From an uncultured Pelagibacteraceae bacterium (GTDB taxonomy: Bacteria > Pseudomonadota > Alphaproteobacteria > Pelagibacterales > Pelagibacteraceae): a DNA stretch of 64,000 nucleotides. The notes under the pieces are model-generated. The model worked only from the letters and a program-made list of their open reading frames with translations. It was not told the origin of the DNA and did not search any database. Shown here in pieces: positions 12,634 through 20,477 of this stretch. The position numbers and the translations under genes are program-made. The number at the start of each line of letters is the position of its first letter. The first letter of the stretch is position 1. Location: positions 1-64,000 of the forward strand of contig CACIST010000004.1 in NCBI GenBank assembly GCA_902589395.1. The letters run 5' to 3'.

Positions 12634-13143
12634 TTATTTTTTTGATTTTTCGAGCGCTAAAATAGCGATTTTTGAAGCTGGTGCAAGTAAAATACTTGCG
12701 ATTTTTTGTGCCGGAGAGCTTAAAATACCTACTATTTTAGCCCTAGCCTCTTCTAACGATGGAAGGGTTGCAACATTTTGAACTCCAGCAACATCTAAAA
12801 TATCCGAACCCATGATTCCGCCCAAAATTTTAAGATTTTCATTCTCTTTTGCAAATTTAGTAAGAATTTTTGCAGAAGTGATAGCATCTTCGGAAAGAGC
12901 AACAGCCGTTGGACCTTTAAACAAATTTTTAAGATCTTTACATTTTGTCTTTTCAAGTGCTAATTTTGTAATCCTATTATTTGTTATTTTGAATTTAATG
13001 CCATGCTCTCTCATTTTTTTTCTCAGATCATCTAATTGGGTTACATTTAAACCTTGGTAATGTGTAACTATAACAGCTTCTGTACTATCAAACTGAGTTG
13101 TCATTTCACTTATGTAAATTTTTTTTTGTTCTTTATTAAGCAT
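12634..13143 (-). CDS. rplJ: 50S ribosomal protein L10
   Basis: A 169-residue L10, the base of the ribosomal stalk that carries the L7/L12 dimers. It starts MLNKEQKKIYISEM and has the family features TEAVIVTHYQGLNVTQLDDLR and LKNLFKGPTAVALS, with a hydrophobic C-terminal helix that anchors L7/L12. In many bacteria L10 represses its own operon through a leader upstream of rplJ; here only 2 bases separate rplA and rplJ, so any such leader must lie inside rplA or be absent. Confidence 0.97.
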   Translation of the reverse strand: MLNKEQKKIYISEMTTQFDSTEAVIVTHYQGLNVTQLDDLRKKMREHGIKFKITNNRITKLALEKTKCKDLKNLFKGPTAVALSEDAITSAKILTKFAKENENLKILGGIMGSDILDVAGVQNVATLPSLEEARAKIVGILSSPAQKIASILLAPASKIAILALEKSKK

Positions 13144-13145
13144 AA

Positions 13146-13835
13146 TTATAAACTCTTATCTAATTTAACTTTATACGATACGCCCATGCTTGACGTAATA
13201 AACAATTGTTTTACTAAATCACCTTTAATTGTCAAATTTGATTTTTCTTTTTCTAAAGCATCAAGAATTGCTTTGTAATTATTAATTAACTTCTCGTCTT
13301 CAAATGACTTTTTTCCTATACTTAGTCCAATATTTCCATCTTTATCATTTCTGATCTCTACTTGACCTGCTTTTGCTTCGGTAACTGCTTTTTTAATTTC
13401 ATTTGTGACAGTTCCTAATTTTGGGTTTGGCATTAAACCTTTTGGACCTAAAACTTTTCCTAATTTTGAAAGTTTAATCATCATAGAAGGTGTACAGATT
13501 AACTTTTCAAAATTTAATTCACCATTTTTAATTTTTTCGATTAACTCATCACCTCCAATTAAATCTGCTTTGGAGTCTTTTGCCTCGTTTAACTTAGTAT
13601 CTTCGCAAACAACAGCCACCTTTACGTCTTTACCTGTTCCTCCTGGCATGTTTACAACGGTTCTTAAATTAACTTCACTTTTTTTTTGCTTATTATTAAT
13701 TCTAATACTTAAATCAATTGACTCATCAAATTTAGTTGTACAATTCAATTTTATTGAACCCAAAATTTTATCAATATTTTCAGGTTTTAAGTCTTTTGTA
13801 TTTTCTGGTAATTTGTTGTATCTTTTTGATGTCAT
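13146..13835 (-). CDS. rplA: 50S ribosomal protein L1
   Basis: A 229-residue L1, the mobile stalk protein at the ribosomal E site and translational regulator of the L11 operon in other bacteria. Recognised by [12 protein letters not shown] at the start, the LGKVLGPKGLMPNPKLGTV signature near residues 127-145, and GQVEIRNDKDGNIGLSIGK. The start codon overlaps the rplK stop by one base. Confidence 0.98.
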   Translation of the reverse strand: MTSKRYNKLPENTKDLKPENIDKILGSIKLNCTTKFDESIDLSIRINNKQKKSEVNLRTVVNMPGGTGKDVKVAVVCEDTKLNEAKDSKADLIGGDELIEKIKNGELNFEKLICTPSMMIKLSKLGKVLGPKGLMPNPKLGTVTNEIKKAVTEAKAGQVEIRNDKDGNIGLSIGKKSFEDEKLINNYKAILDALEKEKSNLTIKGDLVKQLFITSSMGVSYKVKLDKSL

Positions 13836-14263
13836 TAATCTTTAACCTCTATACCCATTGATCTAGCTGAGCCAGCTATAATTTTAGAAGCCTCATCCAA
13901 ATCGTGAGCATTAAGATCTTCCATTTTTTTTTCTGCGATATCTTTAAGTTGTTGCTTTGAAATTGAACCAATAATATTCCTACCAGGTTCCTTTGATCCA
14001 CTTTTTAACTTCATAGCCTCTTTTATAAAATGTGATGCTGGTGGTGATTTTATTACAAAATCAAATTTTTTATCCTTATAAACAGTAATAATCACTGGAA
14101 CTGGTTTTCCTGCAAATGCTTTTGTTTTATCATTAAAAGCTTTACAGAATTCCATTATATTAATTCCTCTTTGACCTAGCGCAGGTCCCACTGGTGGCGC
14201 GGGATTTGCCTGCCCGCCTTTAATTTGTAATTTTACATATCCGCTTATTTCTTTTTTTGCCAT
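13835..14263 (-). CDS. rplK: 50S ribosomal protein L11
   Basis: A 142-residue L11 of standard length, part of the GTPase-associated centre. The proline-rich N-terminal loop ([22 protein letters not shown], read in two parts at residues 19-40) and the C-terminal rRNA-binding domain ([26 protein letters not shown]-like, near 117-140) are present. It overlaps nusG and rplA by one base on each side, giving a tightly coupled nusG-rplK-rplA-rplJ series. Confidence 0.98.
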   Translation of the reverse strand: MAKKEISGYVKLQIKGGQANPAPPVGPALGQRGINIMEFCKAFNDKTKAFAGKPVPVIITVYKDKKFDFVIKSPPASHFIKEAMKLKSGSKEPGRNIIGSISKQQLKDIAEKKMEDLNAHDLDEASKIIAGSARSMGIEVKD

Positions 14264-14793
14264 TAACTTGCCTTTTCTACTTGGTTATATTCTAAATCAA
14301 CTGGTGTAGGACGTCCAAATATTGATACAGAAACTTTTAATCTTAATTTTTCTTCGTCAATGTCCTCAACTAATCCACTGAATGATGCAAAAGGTCCATC
14401 AATAACTTGAACCTTTTCTCCTACATTATATTCAATACCAGATTTGGGTTGCGCTACCCCATCTTTTATTTGTCCTAGTATCTTTTCAATTTCTTTATCT
14501 GAAACAGGGATTGGAGCACCTCTTGATCCAAGAAAACCACTTACCTTTTTTAAATTTTTAATCATATGGTATATATTATTGTCCATTTCGCTTTTAATTA
14601 AAATATAGCCTGGAAAATATTTTTTCTTTCTTTGCACCCTTTTTCCTCGTTTAACCTCAGTAACATCATGAGTAGGAACTATTATTTCCTCAAACTTTTC
14701 CGAAATCTCTGCTTTTTCAGCTTCTTCTTTAATAAGTTTAGCTACTTTATTTTCAAAACTTGAATGAGATTGAACTATATACCAGTTCTTCAT
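14263..14793 (-). CDS. nusG: Transcription termination/antitermination protein NusG
   Basis: A 176-residue NusG, a transcription elongation factor that binds the beta' clamp helices. The N-terminal NGN domain starts [19 protein letters not shown] and includes [14 protein letters not shown]; the C-terminal KOW domain has [20 protein letters not shown] at about 126-145. It overlaps secE and rplK by one base each, the conserved secE-nusG-rplK arrangement. Confidence 0.98.
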   Translation of the reverse strand: MKNWYIVQSHSSFENKVAKLIKEEAEKAEISEKFEEIIVPTHDVTEVKRGKRVQRKKKYFPGYILIKSEMDNNIYHMIKNLKKVSGFLGSRGAPIPVSDKEIEKILGQIKDGVAQPKSGIEYNVGEKVQVIDGPFASFSGLVEDIDEEKLRLKVSVSIFGRPTPVDLEYNQVEKAS

Positions 14794-14984
14794 TATATGC
14801 TTACCTTAAGTACTAATTCTAAAAAGAACTTTAAAACCTGATCTAATAATAAAAAGAATAGAGATGCTATAACTGCCATAGCAAATACCATAAGTGCACC
14901 TTGTACTGTTTCTTTTGCTGTAGGCCATGAAACTTTAAAAGCTTCTTGTTTCACGTCTTGAATAAATTTTAAGGGATTTTTCAT
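14793..14984 (-). CDS. secE: Preprotein translocase subunit SecE
   Basis: A short 63-residue SecE of the single-membrane-span type. The amphipathic N-terminal segment (FIQDVKQEAFKVSWPTAKE, including the conserved VxWP) is followed by one hydrophobic helix at about 28-60. It forms the SecYEG channel in the inner membrane. It lies between tRNA-Trp (20 bases upstream) and nusG, overlapping the latter by one base. Confidence 0.96.
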   Translation of the reverse strand: MKNPLKFIQDVKQEAFKVSWPTAKETVQGALMVFAMAVIASLFFLLLDQVLKFFLELVLKVSI

Positions 14985-15003
14985 ATCTAAATTTCAGCTA
15001 TTT

Positions 15004-15079
15004 TGGCAGGAGCGAAGGGAATCGAACCCCCAACCTCCGGTTTTGGAGACCGGCGCTCTACCAATTGAGCTACACTCCT
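15004..15079 (-). tRNA. trpT: tRNA-Trp (CCA)
   Basis: A 76-base cloverleaf on the minus strand, with acceptor arm AGGAGTG/CGCTCCT, D arm, anticodon stem CCGGT/ACCGG enclosing a loop with CCA, a T arm with GTTCGATTC, and an encoded CCA tail. It is wedged between tuf (7 bases upstream) and secE (19 bases downstream), so it is probably processed from the tuf-secE transcript. Placement of tRNA-Trp between tuf and secE is common in alphaproteobacteria. Confidence 0.97.
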
Positions 15080-15086
15080 ATAGTGT

Positions 15087-16277
15087 TTACTCTATAATCT
15101 TAGTTACTACTCCAGCTCCTACTGTTCTACCACCTTCTCTAATTGCAAAGTTAAGTTTTTCATCCATTGCAATAGGTGTAATTAATTTTACTGTAAATTT
15201 TGCATCATCACCCGGCATAACCATCTCTGTACCTGACGGTAATTCAACTTCTCCAGTTACATCTGTTGTCCTAAAGTAAAATTGAGGTCTGTATTTAGTA
15301 AAGAAAGGAGTATGTCTTCCACCCTCTTCTTTCTTTAATACATATGCCTGTGCTTCAAATTTAGTATGAGGTTTAATAGAACCAGGCTTACATAAAACTT
15401 GGCCTCTTTCAACATCAGTTCTCTCTACACCTCTAAGAAGTGCACCAATGTTATCACCAGCCTCACCTGAATCTAAAAGCTTTCGAAACATTTCTACTCC
15501 TGTGCAAACTGATTTTTTAGTATCTCTAATACCAACAATTTCAATTTCCTCACCAGTTTTGATTACTCCAGACTCAACTCTTCCTGTTACAACAGTTCCT
15601 CTTCCAGAAATCGAAAATACATCTTCAACTGGCATCAAGAAATCTTTATCTTTTGGTCTATCAGGCTGAGGAATAAAATCATCAACAGCTTTCATTAAAT
15701 CCATAATAGAGTTTTTACCAATTTCATCATCTCTTCCTTCAACTGCTGCTAAGGCTGAACCCTTAACTATTGGTGTTTTATCACCAGGAAATTTATAAGA
15801 TGTTAAAAGATCTTTAATTTCTTCTTCAACTAGGTCAATCATTTCTTTGTCATCAACTTGGTCTACTTTATTTAAATATACTACTATGGCCGGGACACCA
15901 ACTTGACGTGCAAGAAGTATGTGTTCTCTAGTTTGTGGCATAGGTCCATCAGCTGCGTTAACTACTAATATTGCACCATCCATTTGTGCAGCACCGGTTA
16001 TCATATTTTTTACATAGTCTGCGTGGCCTGGGCAGTCTACATGAGCGTAATGTCTTTTTTCAGTTTCATACTCCACGTGAGCCGTTGAGATCGTTATCCC
16101 TCTCTCTTTTTCTTCTGGAGCCTTATCAATTTGGTCATAAGCAGTAAATTGTGCACCACCAGACTCTGCTAATACTTTTGTTATCGCAGCTGTTAATGTT
16201 GTCTTACCATGATCTACATGGCCAATAGTTCCAATATTACAGTGCGGTTTATTTCTTACAAACTTTTCTTTTGACAT
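15087..16277 (-). CDS. tuf: Elongation factor Tu
   Basis: A 396-residue EF-Tu delivering aminoacyl-tRNA to the ribosome. The G motifs are GHVDHGKTT (about 19-27), DCPGHADY (about 81-88) and NKVD (about 136-139), followed by domain II and III signatures such as [11 protein letters not shown] and the C-terminal [10 protein letters not shown]. It is the only tuf in the window and none lies at the usual second position after fusA. It is preceded by tRNA-Tyr and tRNA-Gly and followed by tRNA-Trp on the same strand, suggesting one mixed tRNA-mRNA transcript. Confidence 0.99.
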   Translation of the reverse strand: MSKEKFVRNKPHCNIGTIGHVDHGKTTLTAAITKVLAESGGAQFTAYDQIDKAPEEKERGITISTAHVEYETEKRHYAHVDCPGHADYVKNMITGAAQMDGAILVVNAADGPMPQTREHILLARQVGVPAIVVYLNKVDQVDDKEMIDLVEEEIKDLLTSYKFPGDKTPIVKGSALAAVEGRDDEIGKNSIMDLMKAVDDFIPQPDRPKDKDFLMPVEDVFSISGRGTVVTGRVESGVIKTGEEIEIVGIRDTKKSVCTGVEMFRKLLDSGEAGDNIGALLRGVERTDVERGQVLCKPGSIKPHTKFEAQAYVLKKEEGGRHTPFFTKYRPQFYFRTTDVTGEVELPSGTEMVMPGDDAKFTVKLITPIAMDEKLNFAIREGGRTVGAGVVTKIIE

Positions 16278-16313
16278 TACTTTTTTACCTCTTTTTTTTT
16301 TTTTTTTAATTTT

Positions 16314-16387
16314 TGGAGCGGGTAAAGGGAATCGAACCCTTACATCCAGCTTGGAAGGCTAGCGTTCTACCATTGAACTACACCCGC
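16314..16387 (-). tRNA. tRNA-Gly (TCC)
   Basis: A 74-base cloverleaf on the minus strand. The acceptor arm is GCGGGTG/TACCCGC, the anticodon stem-loop carries TCC, the T loop reads GTTCGATTC and the CCA tail is encoded. It lies 36 bases upstream of tuf and 42 bases downstream of tRNA-Tyr. Confidence 0.97.
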
Positions 16388-16429
16388 ATCACCCAAGTAT
16401 ACTCCTAAATTGTTTAAATATTTATTGAA

Positions 16430-16515
<86 letters not shown>

Positions 16516-16647
16516 CTAATAGCAGGGGAAGCGTCCCCTTGTTCAATAAAGCTTCAAACAACATGCGTTTTATATATTTTTATTGTACAAATGCAACACG
16601 TGAATTTCGTGAAAAATAGTATAAAAAACCCTTTAAATTCATAAAAT
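16516..16647. promoter_or_regulatory. Divergent intergenic region between tRNA-Tyr and rlmB
   Basis: This 132-base AT-rich spacer must hold the promoter for the minus-strand tRNA-tuf-secE transcript and one for rlmB on the plus strand. Near the tRNA end is a perfect 6-bp inverted repeat, AGGGGA/TCCCCT with a 4-base loop (16524-16539), only 8 bases upstream of the mature tRNA-Tyr 5' end. It would therefore be in the leader of the precursor tRNA or overlap the start region. No promoter hexamers stand out strongly; TTGCAT followed by TATAAA-like sequence on the minus strand is a possible pair. Confidence 0.4.
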
Positions 16648-17385
16648 ATGACTCAAAAATCATCTTTTTTTATCGCTGGACGACATGCAGTTATTGGAGC
16701 ATTAAAAAATGTAGACAGAAGAGTAATTAAAATATTCTTAACTGAAGAAAGTAAAAAAAATATACATAAACTTAACCCACATAAAAATTTGTTAAAAGAT
16801 ATCAAGGTTTTTTTTAAAACTAAAAAAGAACTAGATAAGTACTGCAGAAGTGAAGATATTTTGCATCAAGGCTATGTTGCTGAAATAGAACATTTGGAAA
16901 ATCCTGAATTAAAAGAATTTATTAAAGAAAAAAATAATTTAACATTTGTTTGTTTAGATGAGGTTACAGATCCAAGAAATATTGGTTCATTGATTAGGAG
17001 TGCAGCTTCATTTAATATTGATGGACTTATAGTAAAAGAAAGACATTTTCCAAGTGAAAGCAAATTATTATATAAATCCGCAAGTGGCTGCGTAGAGCAC
17101 TTAAATATTTTTCAAGTATCAAACATAAATACCACTTTAAAATACTTAAGAGACAAAAATTTCTGGGTTTATGGTTTTACCGCTAACAGTGAAAAAAATT
17201 TTACTGATGTAAAGTGGAATGGGAATAATGTTCTACTTTTTGGATCAGAAGGACACGGTCTTAATCAACATACACAAAAATACACAGACTTTTCAGTAAA
17301 GATTAATATTAACAAAAATATTGAGAGTTTAAATATATCTAATAGTGCAGCAATAGTTTTTCATCATATAAATCAACAAAAATAA
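16648..17385 (+). CDS. rlmB: TrmH/RlmB-family 23S rRNA (guanosine-2'-O)-methyltransferase
   Basis: A SPOUT-class 2'-O-ribose methyltransferase, 245 residues. The N-terminal substrate-binding domain begins FFIAGRHAVIGALKN. The three SPOUT motifs are visible: DEVTDPRNIGSLIRSA (about 107-122), LLFGSEGHGL (about 195-204) and LNISNSAAIVF (about 229-239), which build the knotted SAM site. RlmB modifies a conserved 23S rRNA guanosine (Gm2251 in E. coli); substrate assignment within the TrmH family is by similarity. It is transcribed divergently from tRNA-Tyr and ends 40 bases before tRNA-Thr. Confidence 0.9.
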   Translation: MTQKSSFFIAGRHAVIGALKNVDRRVIKIFLTEESKKNIHKLNPHKNLLKDIKVFFKTKKELDKYCRSEDILHQGYVAEIEHLENPELKEFIKEKNNLTFVCLDEVTDPRNIGSLIRSAASFNIDGLIVKERHFPSESKLLYKSASGCVEHLNIFQVSNINTTLKYLRDKNFWVYGFTANSEKNFTDVKWNGNNVLLFGSEGHGLNQHTQKYTDFSVKININKNIESLNISNSAAIVFHHINQQK

Positions 17386-17425
17386 TTCTTGATAATATAT
17401 TAAATGCTATTAAAAAACTCTACAA

Positions 17426-17501
17426 GCCCTTGTAGCTCAGTTGGTAGAGCAATTGATTTGTAATCAATAGGTCCGCGGTTCGAATCCGTGCGGGGGCACC
17501 A
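17426..17501 (+). tRNA. tRNA-Thr (TGT), integration target of an adjacent element
   Basis: A 76-base cloverleaf on the plus strand. The acceptor is GCCCTTG/CGGGGGC, the anticodon stem ATTGA/TCAAT encloses a loop with TGT, and the T arm and CCA are intact. Bases 17451-17502, from the anticodon arm to one base past CCA, recur without mismatch at 19002-19053. The intact tRNA is therefore a hybrid expected after site-specific insertion, with the 3' portion supplied by the incoming DNA. Confidence 0.97.
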
Positions 17502-17556
17502 CTTCCTTAGTAAAATCAACGTTATCTATTTTTGCAAAACTAAAAATTTAATAATT

Positions 17557-17588
17557 TGGTAGCAATGAGTGTTACCATAGTGCTACCA
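17557..17588. repeat. Left arm-type repeats of the tRNA-Thr element
   Basis: GTTACCA at 17571-17577 and GCTACCA at 17582-17588 lie in tandem one helical turn apart (11 bp), with a TAGT spacer. An inverted copy, TGGTAGC, lies at 17557-17563. The tandem pair recurs in swapped order at the other end of the element (18929-18946). Regular helical phasing at both ends suggests binding sites for a recombinase arm-binding domain or an accessory factor. Confidence 0.65.
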
Positions 17589-17637
17589 CTTTTGTAGACC
17601 AATCAACAGATCATTCATGTTTAATTTTAGATAATTA

Positions 17638-18906
17638 TTAACTAAATACAAAAACTGTAGAGTCTTCTAGCTCAGTAATATTCAGCTTATCTTTTTTTAT
17701 TGATACACTAACATTATTAGCTTCTAAAAAATCTTTGACCTGGGAAGATTTTATTCCATAGTTAGTATTTTCACTCTCTACTCCAAATGCAGCTTTTGTA
17801 TAATCTTTAGATAATTTCATTGTCGCTACTCCTACAAGGCTACCAGAGTCTTTATCAACTATTGGACCTCCACTATTACCTGGATTGACTGTTGCATCAA
17901 TTTGCAACATAGAAGTGTTGTTCTTTATACCCTTAAGTGAGTTTATAATTCCAGATGTAATTTTCAAATCATCACTAATATATTTTCCATAAGGATAACC
18001 AGCTACTAGAATACTCTGAGCTTTTTTTGGAGAGTTATTTGAAAACTTAATATAATTTTTATTTTTTACTTCAACTTTAAGCAATGCGATGTCTAAAATT
18101 TCATCAAACGCAATCATCTTTGCTTCCTTCTCCTTATTTTTAAACATGATCTTGGTATTATTCTCACTTGTTTTTACTACATGATAATTTGTTATCACGT
18201 AACCTTCGTTGTTAACGAAAAAACCAGTTCCAACTGTACCTGTAGCGGGATTTTCATCTTTTGATATAGCTTCTTTTTGTTTTTTGGATTTATTAGAATT
18301 TTCTGATGTACTTTCTTCAGTGTTATCACTAACTTTAGGCGAGCCAGAAGCTACAGATACTAAGTATCCTTTAGCTATGTCATCAACCTGACCAGAATTA
18401 TTTTGATGAACGATCCACGTACTTTCAACCGCTCCTTCTTTTTTAAATTTGCTTCTTAACGTATTACCGTTAAATTTTGTTGAGACCGAAAATACATCAA
18501 GGTCACTTCTAAATATTATTAATTGTTTTTTTAAATTTATTGTATTTGCCAACCCAATACATGTACCCTCTTTAACATATTGTTCTATATGTGCCTTATA
18601 AACTTCTGGCTGAGCTTCATCAGATATTAACAACATTAAAATATCAGCCCACTCTGCTGCTTTAGATAATTTCATGACTTTAAAACCTTTGGACTCAGCT
18701 TTAGATATGTTTTTTGAATCTTCTCGTAAAGCTATTACAATATTACTTACACCACTGTCCTGTAAATTTAATGCATGAGCTTCAGCTTGATTACCAAAAC
18801 CAAATATTGCGATTCTTTTATTGTTAATTAAATCTATTTTTGAGTCACTTTGAGATTTATTATTTTTTGTTTTTTTTTCAGAATTAAAAATATCGAATAA
18901 ACCCAT
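17638..18906 (-). CDS. Fusion: KARI-like NAD(P)-binding domain + trypsin/HtrA-like serine protease
   Basis: A 422-residue two-domain protein with no signal peptide, so probably cytoplasmic. Residues 24-190 resemble the N-terminal Rossmann domain of ketol-acid reductoisomerase (IlvC): dinucleotide loop GFGNQAEAHA (36-45), then SGVSNIVIALRE, KAAEWADILMLLISDEAQPEVY and DLDVFSVS. The catalytic knotted C-terminal IlvC domain is absent, and motifs normally AHG and APKGPGH read ANT and STKFNGN, so reductoisomerase activity is unlikely. A Ser/Lys/Glu-rich linker (about 192-220) leads to an S1 protease domain with His242 (ITNYHVV), Asp272 (LDIALLKV) and Ser345 (NPGNSGGP); no PDZ domain follows. The cargo may use the Rossmann part as a nucleotide sensor or IlvC-interacting module; function is unknown. 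It is the sole gene of the tRNA-Thr element. Confidence 0.8.
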   Translation of the reverse strand: MGLFDIFNSEKKTKNNKSQSDSKIDLINNKRIAIFGFGNQAEAHALNLQDSGVSNIVIALREDSKNISKAESKGFKVMKLSKAAEWADILMLLISDEAQPEVYKAHIEQYVKEGTCIGLANTINLKKQLIIFRSDLDVFSVSTKFNGNTLRSKFKKEGAVESTWIVHQNNSGQVDDIAKGYLVSVASGSPKVSDNTEESTSENSNKSKKQKEAISKDENPATGTVGTGFFVNNEGYVITNYHVVKTSENNTKIMFKNKEKEAKMIAFDEILDIALLKVEVKNKNYIKFSNNSPKKAQSILVAGYPYGKYISDDLKITSGIINSLKGIKNNTSMLQIDATVNPGNSGGPIVDKDSGSLVGVATMKLSKDYTKAAFGVESENTNYGIKSSQVKDFLEANNVSVSIKKDKLNITELEDSTVFVFS

Positions 18907-18928
18907 AACTATATTAAATCATATCATT

Positions 18929-18946
18929 GCTACCATAGTGTTACCA
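18929..18946. repeat. Right arm-type repeats of the tRNA-Thr element
   Basis: GCTACCA (18929-18935), spacer TAGT, GTTACCA (18940-18946): the same 7-bp units, spacer and 11-bp period as at the left end, with the order of the C and T variants exchanged. It lies 55 bases inside the truncated tRNA copy. Confidence 0.65.
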
Positions 18947-19001
18947 AGTCAAAAATATTTTAGGATTATTGTTGCAAACAAATGTTTATTTAAACTTTTA
19001 G

Positions 19002-19053
19002 AATTGATTTGTAATCAATAGGTCCGCGGTTCGAATCCGTGCGGGGGCACCAC
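19002..19053 (+). repeat. Truncated tRNA-Thr copy (attachment-site repeat)
   Basis: A 52-base exact copy of the 3' part of tRNA-Thr, from the anticodon stem through the T arm, acceptor 3' strand and CCA. The 5' half (acceptor 5' strand and D arm) is missing, so it cannot fold into a tRNA. It is the right-hand attachment site of the element. Confidence 0.9.
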
Positions 19054-19218
19054 AAATTGTTAAAAAATAATGATTAATAAGTTGGTATCTATCCTTTTAA
19101 ATTTTATTTAATATTTCTTATTATTTAATAATAATTATTGTGAAAGGATTGAGAATAAATTACTTGAGAAGAAAAAAATTTCTTTGAATGTATTTTGAAG
19201 AAATAAATTTATAGGTCT

Positions 19219-19845
19219 TTAATTATTCTTTATATGTGGGAAATGCATCCAACCTGTAACAATATATTTAAGTCCACTGTTTAAAATTTTACCATTATGA
19301 GCATGTGTCCATTCAGCAGGCCAAATTAATGTTTTTCCTATTTCTGGTTTAATTTCTATATCATAATGTGAAAAGTGTGTTGTACCACCATCTTCAACAT
19401 TATTTAGATATGTCATCCATGCAAATAATCTGTGTGATGATGAAATAGAACTTCTTTCGGTATGAACTTTAGCAAAATGTCCACCTGGAGAATATTTTTG
19501 AATATTAAATTTTCCAATATGTACCTCTTTAAACAAACTCTTTAAAAATGGCCACTGGTTTTGGTAATCTTTAAAGCTTTCAAATAAGTTGTTAATATAT
19601 TTATTTAGACATTTAAATTTTTCATTTTTTAAATCATTCGCATTAACCACAATGTCTGTAGTTTTTTTGATTTCTAAATTTTTGCCAGAACCAGATACTC
19701 CGTCTCTTTGTAAATTTCTATTTTCTTCAAAAAAATTTATAATTTCTTTACACAAATCATCATTTTCTAAGTTCCAGGCTCCAATAAAATGTGGATATTT
19801 TTCCTCATTTTTTATTGTGCTTGATCTGATATTTATTCTTTTCAT
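19219..19845 (-). CDS. 2OG-Fe(II) oxygenase (prolyl-4-hydroxylase-like)
   Basis: A 208-residue protein with the C-terminal double-stranded beta-helix of 2-oxoglutarate/Fe(II) dioxygenases. The probable iron ligands are His and Glu/Asp in AKVHTERSS and the distal His in WTHAHNG, followed by the 2OG-binding basic residue in GLKYIVTGW. GGTTHF preceding IKPEIGKTLIWPA is typical of the P4H-like group. The substrate is not predictable. It starts 2 bases after a TPR gene, so the two form an operon; related genes in marine bacteria often encode TPR and oxygenase parts together. Confidence 0.82.
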   Translation of the reverse strand: MKRINIRSSTIKNEEKYPHFIGAWNLENDDLCKEIINFFEENRNLQRDGVSGSGKNLEIKKTTDIVVNANDLKNEKFKCLNKYINNLFESFKDYQNQWPFLKSLFKEVHIGKFNIQKYSPGGHFAKVHTERSSISSSHRLFAWMTYLNNVEDGGTTHFSHYDIEIKPEIGKTLIWPAEWTHAHNGKILNSGLKYIVTGWMHFPHIKNN

Positions 19846-19847
19846 TA

Positions 19848-20393
19848 CTAAATAATTTTAAAATCTTTTTGAGTAAATGATATAACACCCTGTGTTTTAG
19901 CTATTAAGTTTAAACCATGGTTATGTTCATTTAATTTAAGTAATAATTCGCCATATGCAATAATAGTTTTTTTATTATTTGGGTCTAGACTAATAGCTTT
20001 TTTATAAATTTCTTTAGCCTCAATTAATCTACCAAGTTTTTCGACTATTATGCCAAGGTTGCTATAAGCCATAGCATAATTAGGTCTAAGATTTATAGTT
20101 TTTCTTAAACTCAATTCAGCTTCTTTAAATCTTCCTAATGCATGAAATATAATGCCTAAATTATTATAAGCACTTAAATTGTCAGGTTTAAGTTCTATGG
20201 CTTTTTTATAAATTATTTCAGCTTCTTTTAACTTGCCTAATTTTTGTAAGGTGACGCCAAGATTATTATGTGCTTGAGTGTGATTAGGTTCATGATTAAT
20301 TATTTTTTTATAAGTATCTTCCGCCTTTAGAAGTTGGCCATTTTTAAAATTAGTATCGCCTTCCTCAAGTAATTGATTAATATCTATATTCAT
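19848..20393 (-). CDS. TPR-repeat protein
   Basis: A 181-residue protein made almost entirely of tetratricopeptide repeats: about four 34-residue units with the pattern NLGxxLxxLGRxxEAExxYKKAIxLxPN (for example near residues 42-75, 76-109 and 110-143). TPRs bind partner proteins or peptides. No signal peptide is seen. The gene is directly upstream of the 2OG-Fe(II) oxygenase, suggesting that it presents a substrate to it. Confidence 0.85.
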   Translation of the reverse strand: MNIDINQLLEEGDTNFKNGQLLKAEDTYKKIINHEPNHTQAHNNLGVTLQKLGKLKEAEIIYKKAIELKPDNLSAYNNLGIIFHALGRFKEAELSLRKTINLRPNYAMAYSNLGIIVEKLGRLIEAKEIYKKAISLDPNNKKTIIAYGELLLKLNEHNHGLNLIAKTQGVISFTQKDFKII

Positions 20394-20477
20394 AATAATA
20401 TAAACATTTTAACACCTCATTAATATTGTGTCGAGATTTGAAATATTATGTAAATAATATTTTTAAACTTTATGTTA

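Larger units (their letters stand above)
17451..19053. mobile_element. Single-cargo tRNA-Thr-bounded insertion (unit 1551 bp)
   Basis: A perfect 52-bp direct repeat of the tRNA-Thr anticodon-to-3' end (17451-17502 and 19002-19053) brackets DNA with one gene, the KARI-domain/serine-protease fusion. Immediately inside each boundary is a pair of 7-bp repeats with an 11-bp period: GTTACCA (17571) and GCTACCA (17582) on the left, GCTACCA (18929) and GTTACCA (18940) on the right, with the same TAGT spacer in both pairs. No recombinase or other mobility gene is present. The arrangement matches an integrative element with attachment sites and arm-type repeats but without its own integrase; mobility in trans is inferred. 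Confidence 0.75.
18907..19218. other. Non-coding right end of the tRNA-Thr element
   Basis: This 312-base stretch has no credible ORF. It contains the right arm-type repeats (18929-18946) and the truncated tRNA-Thr copy (19002-19053). From 19054 to 19218 there is only AT-rich sequence leading to the end of the convergently placed 2OG-Fe(II) oxygenase gene, with no clear promoter or terminator. Confidence 0.6.
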
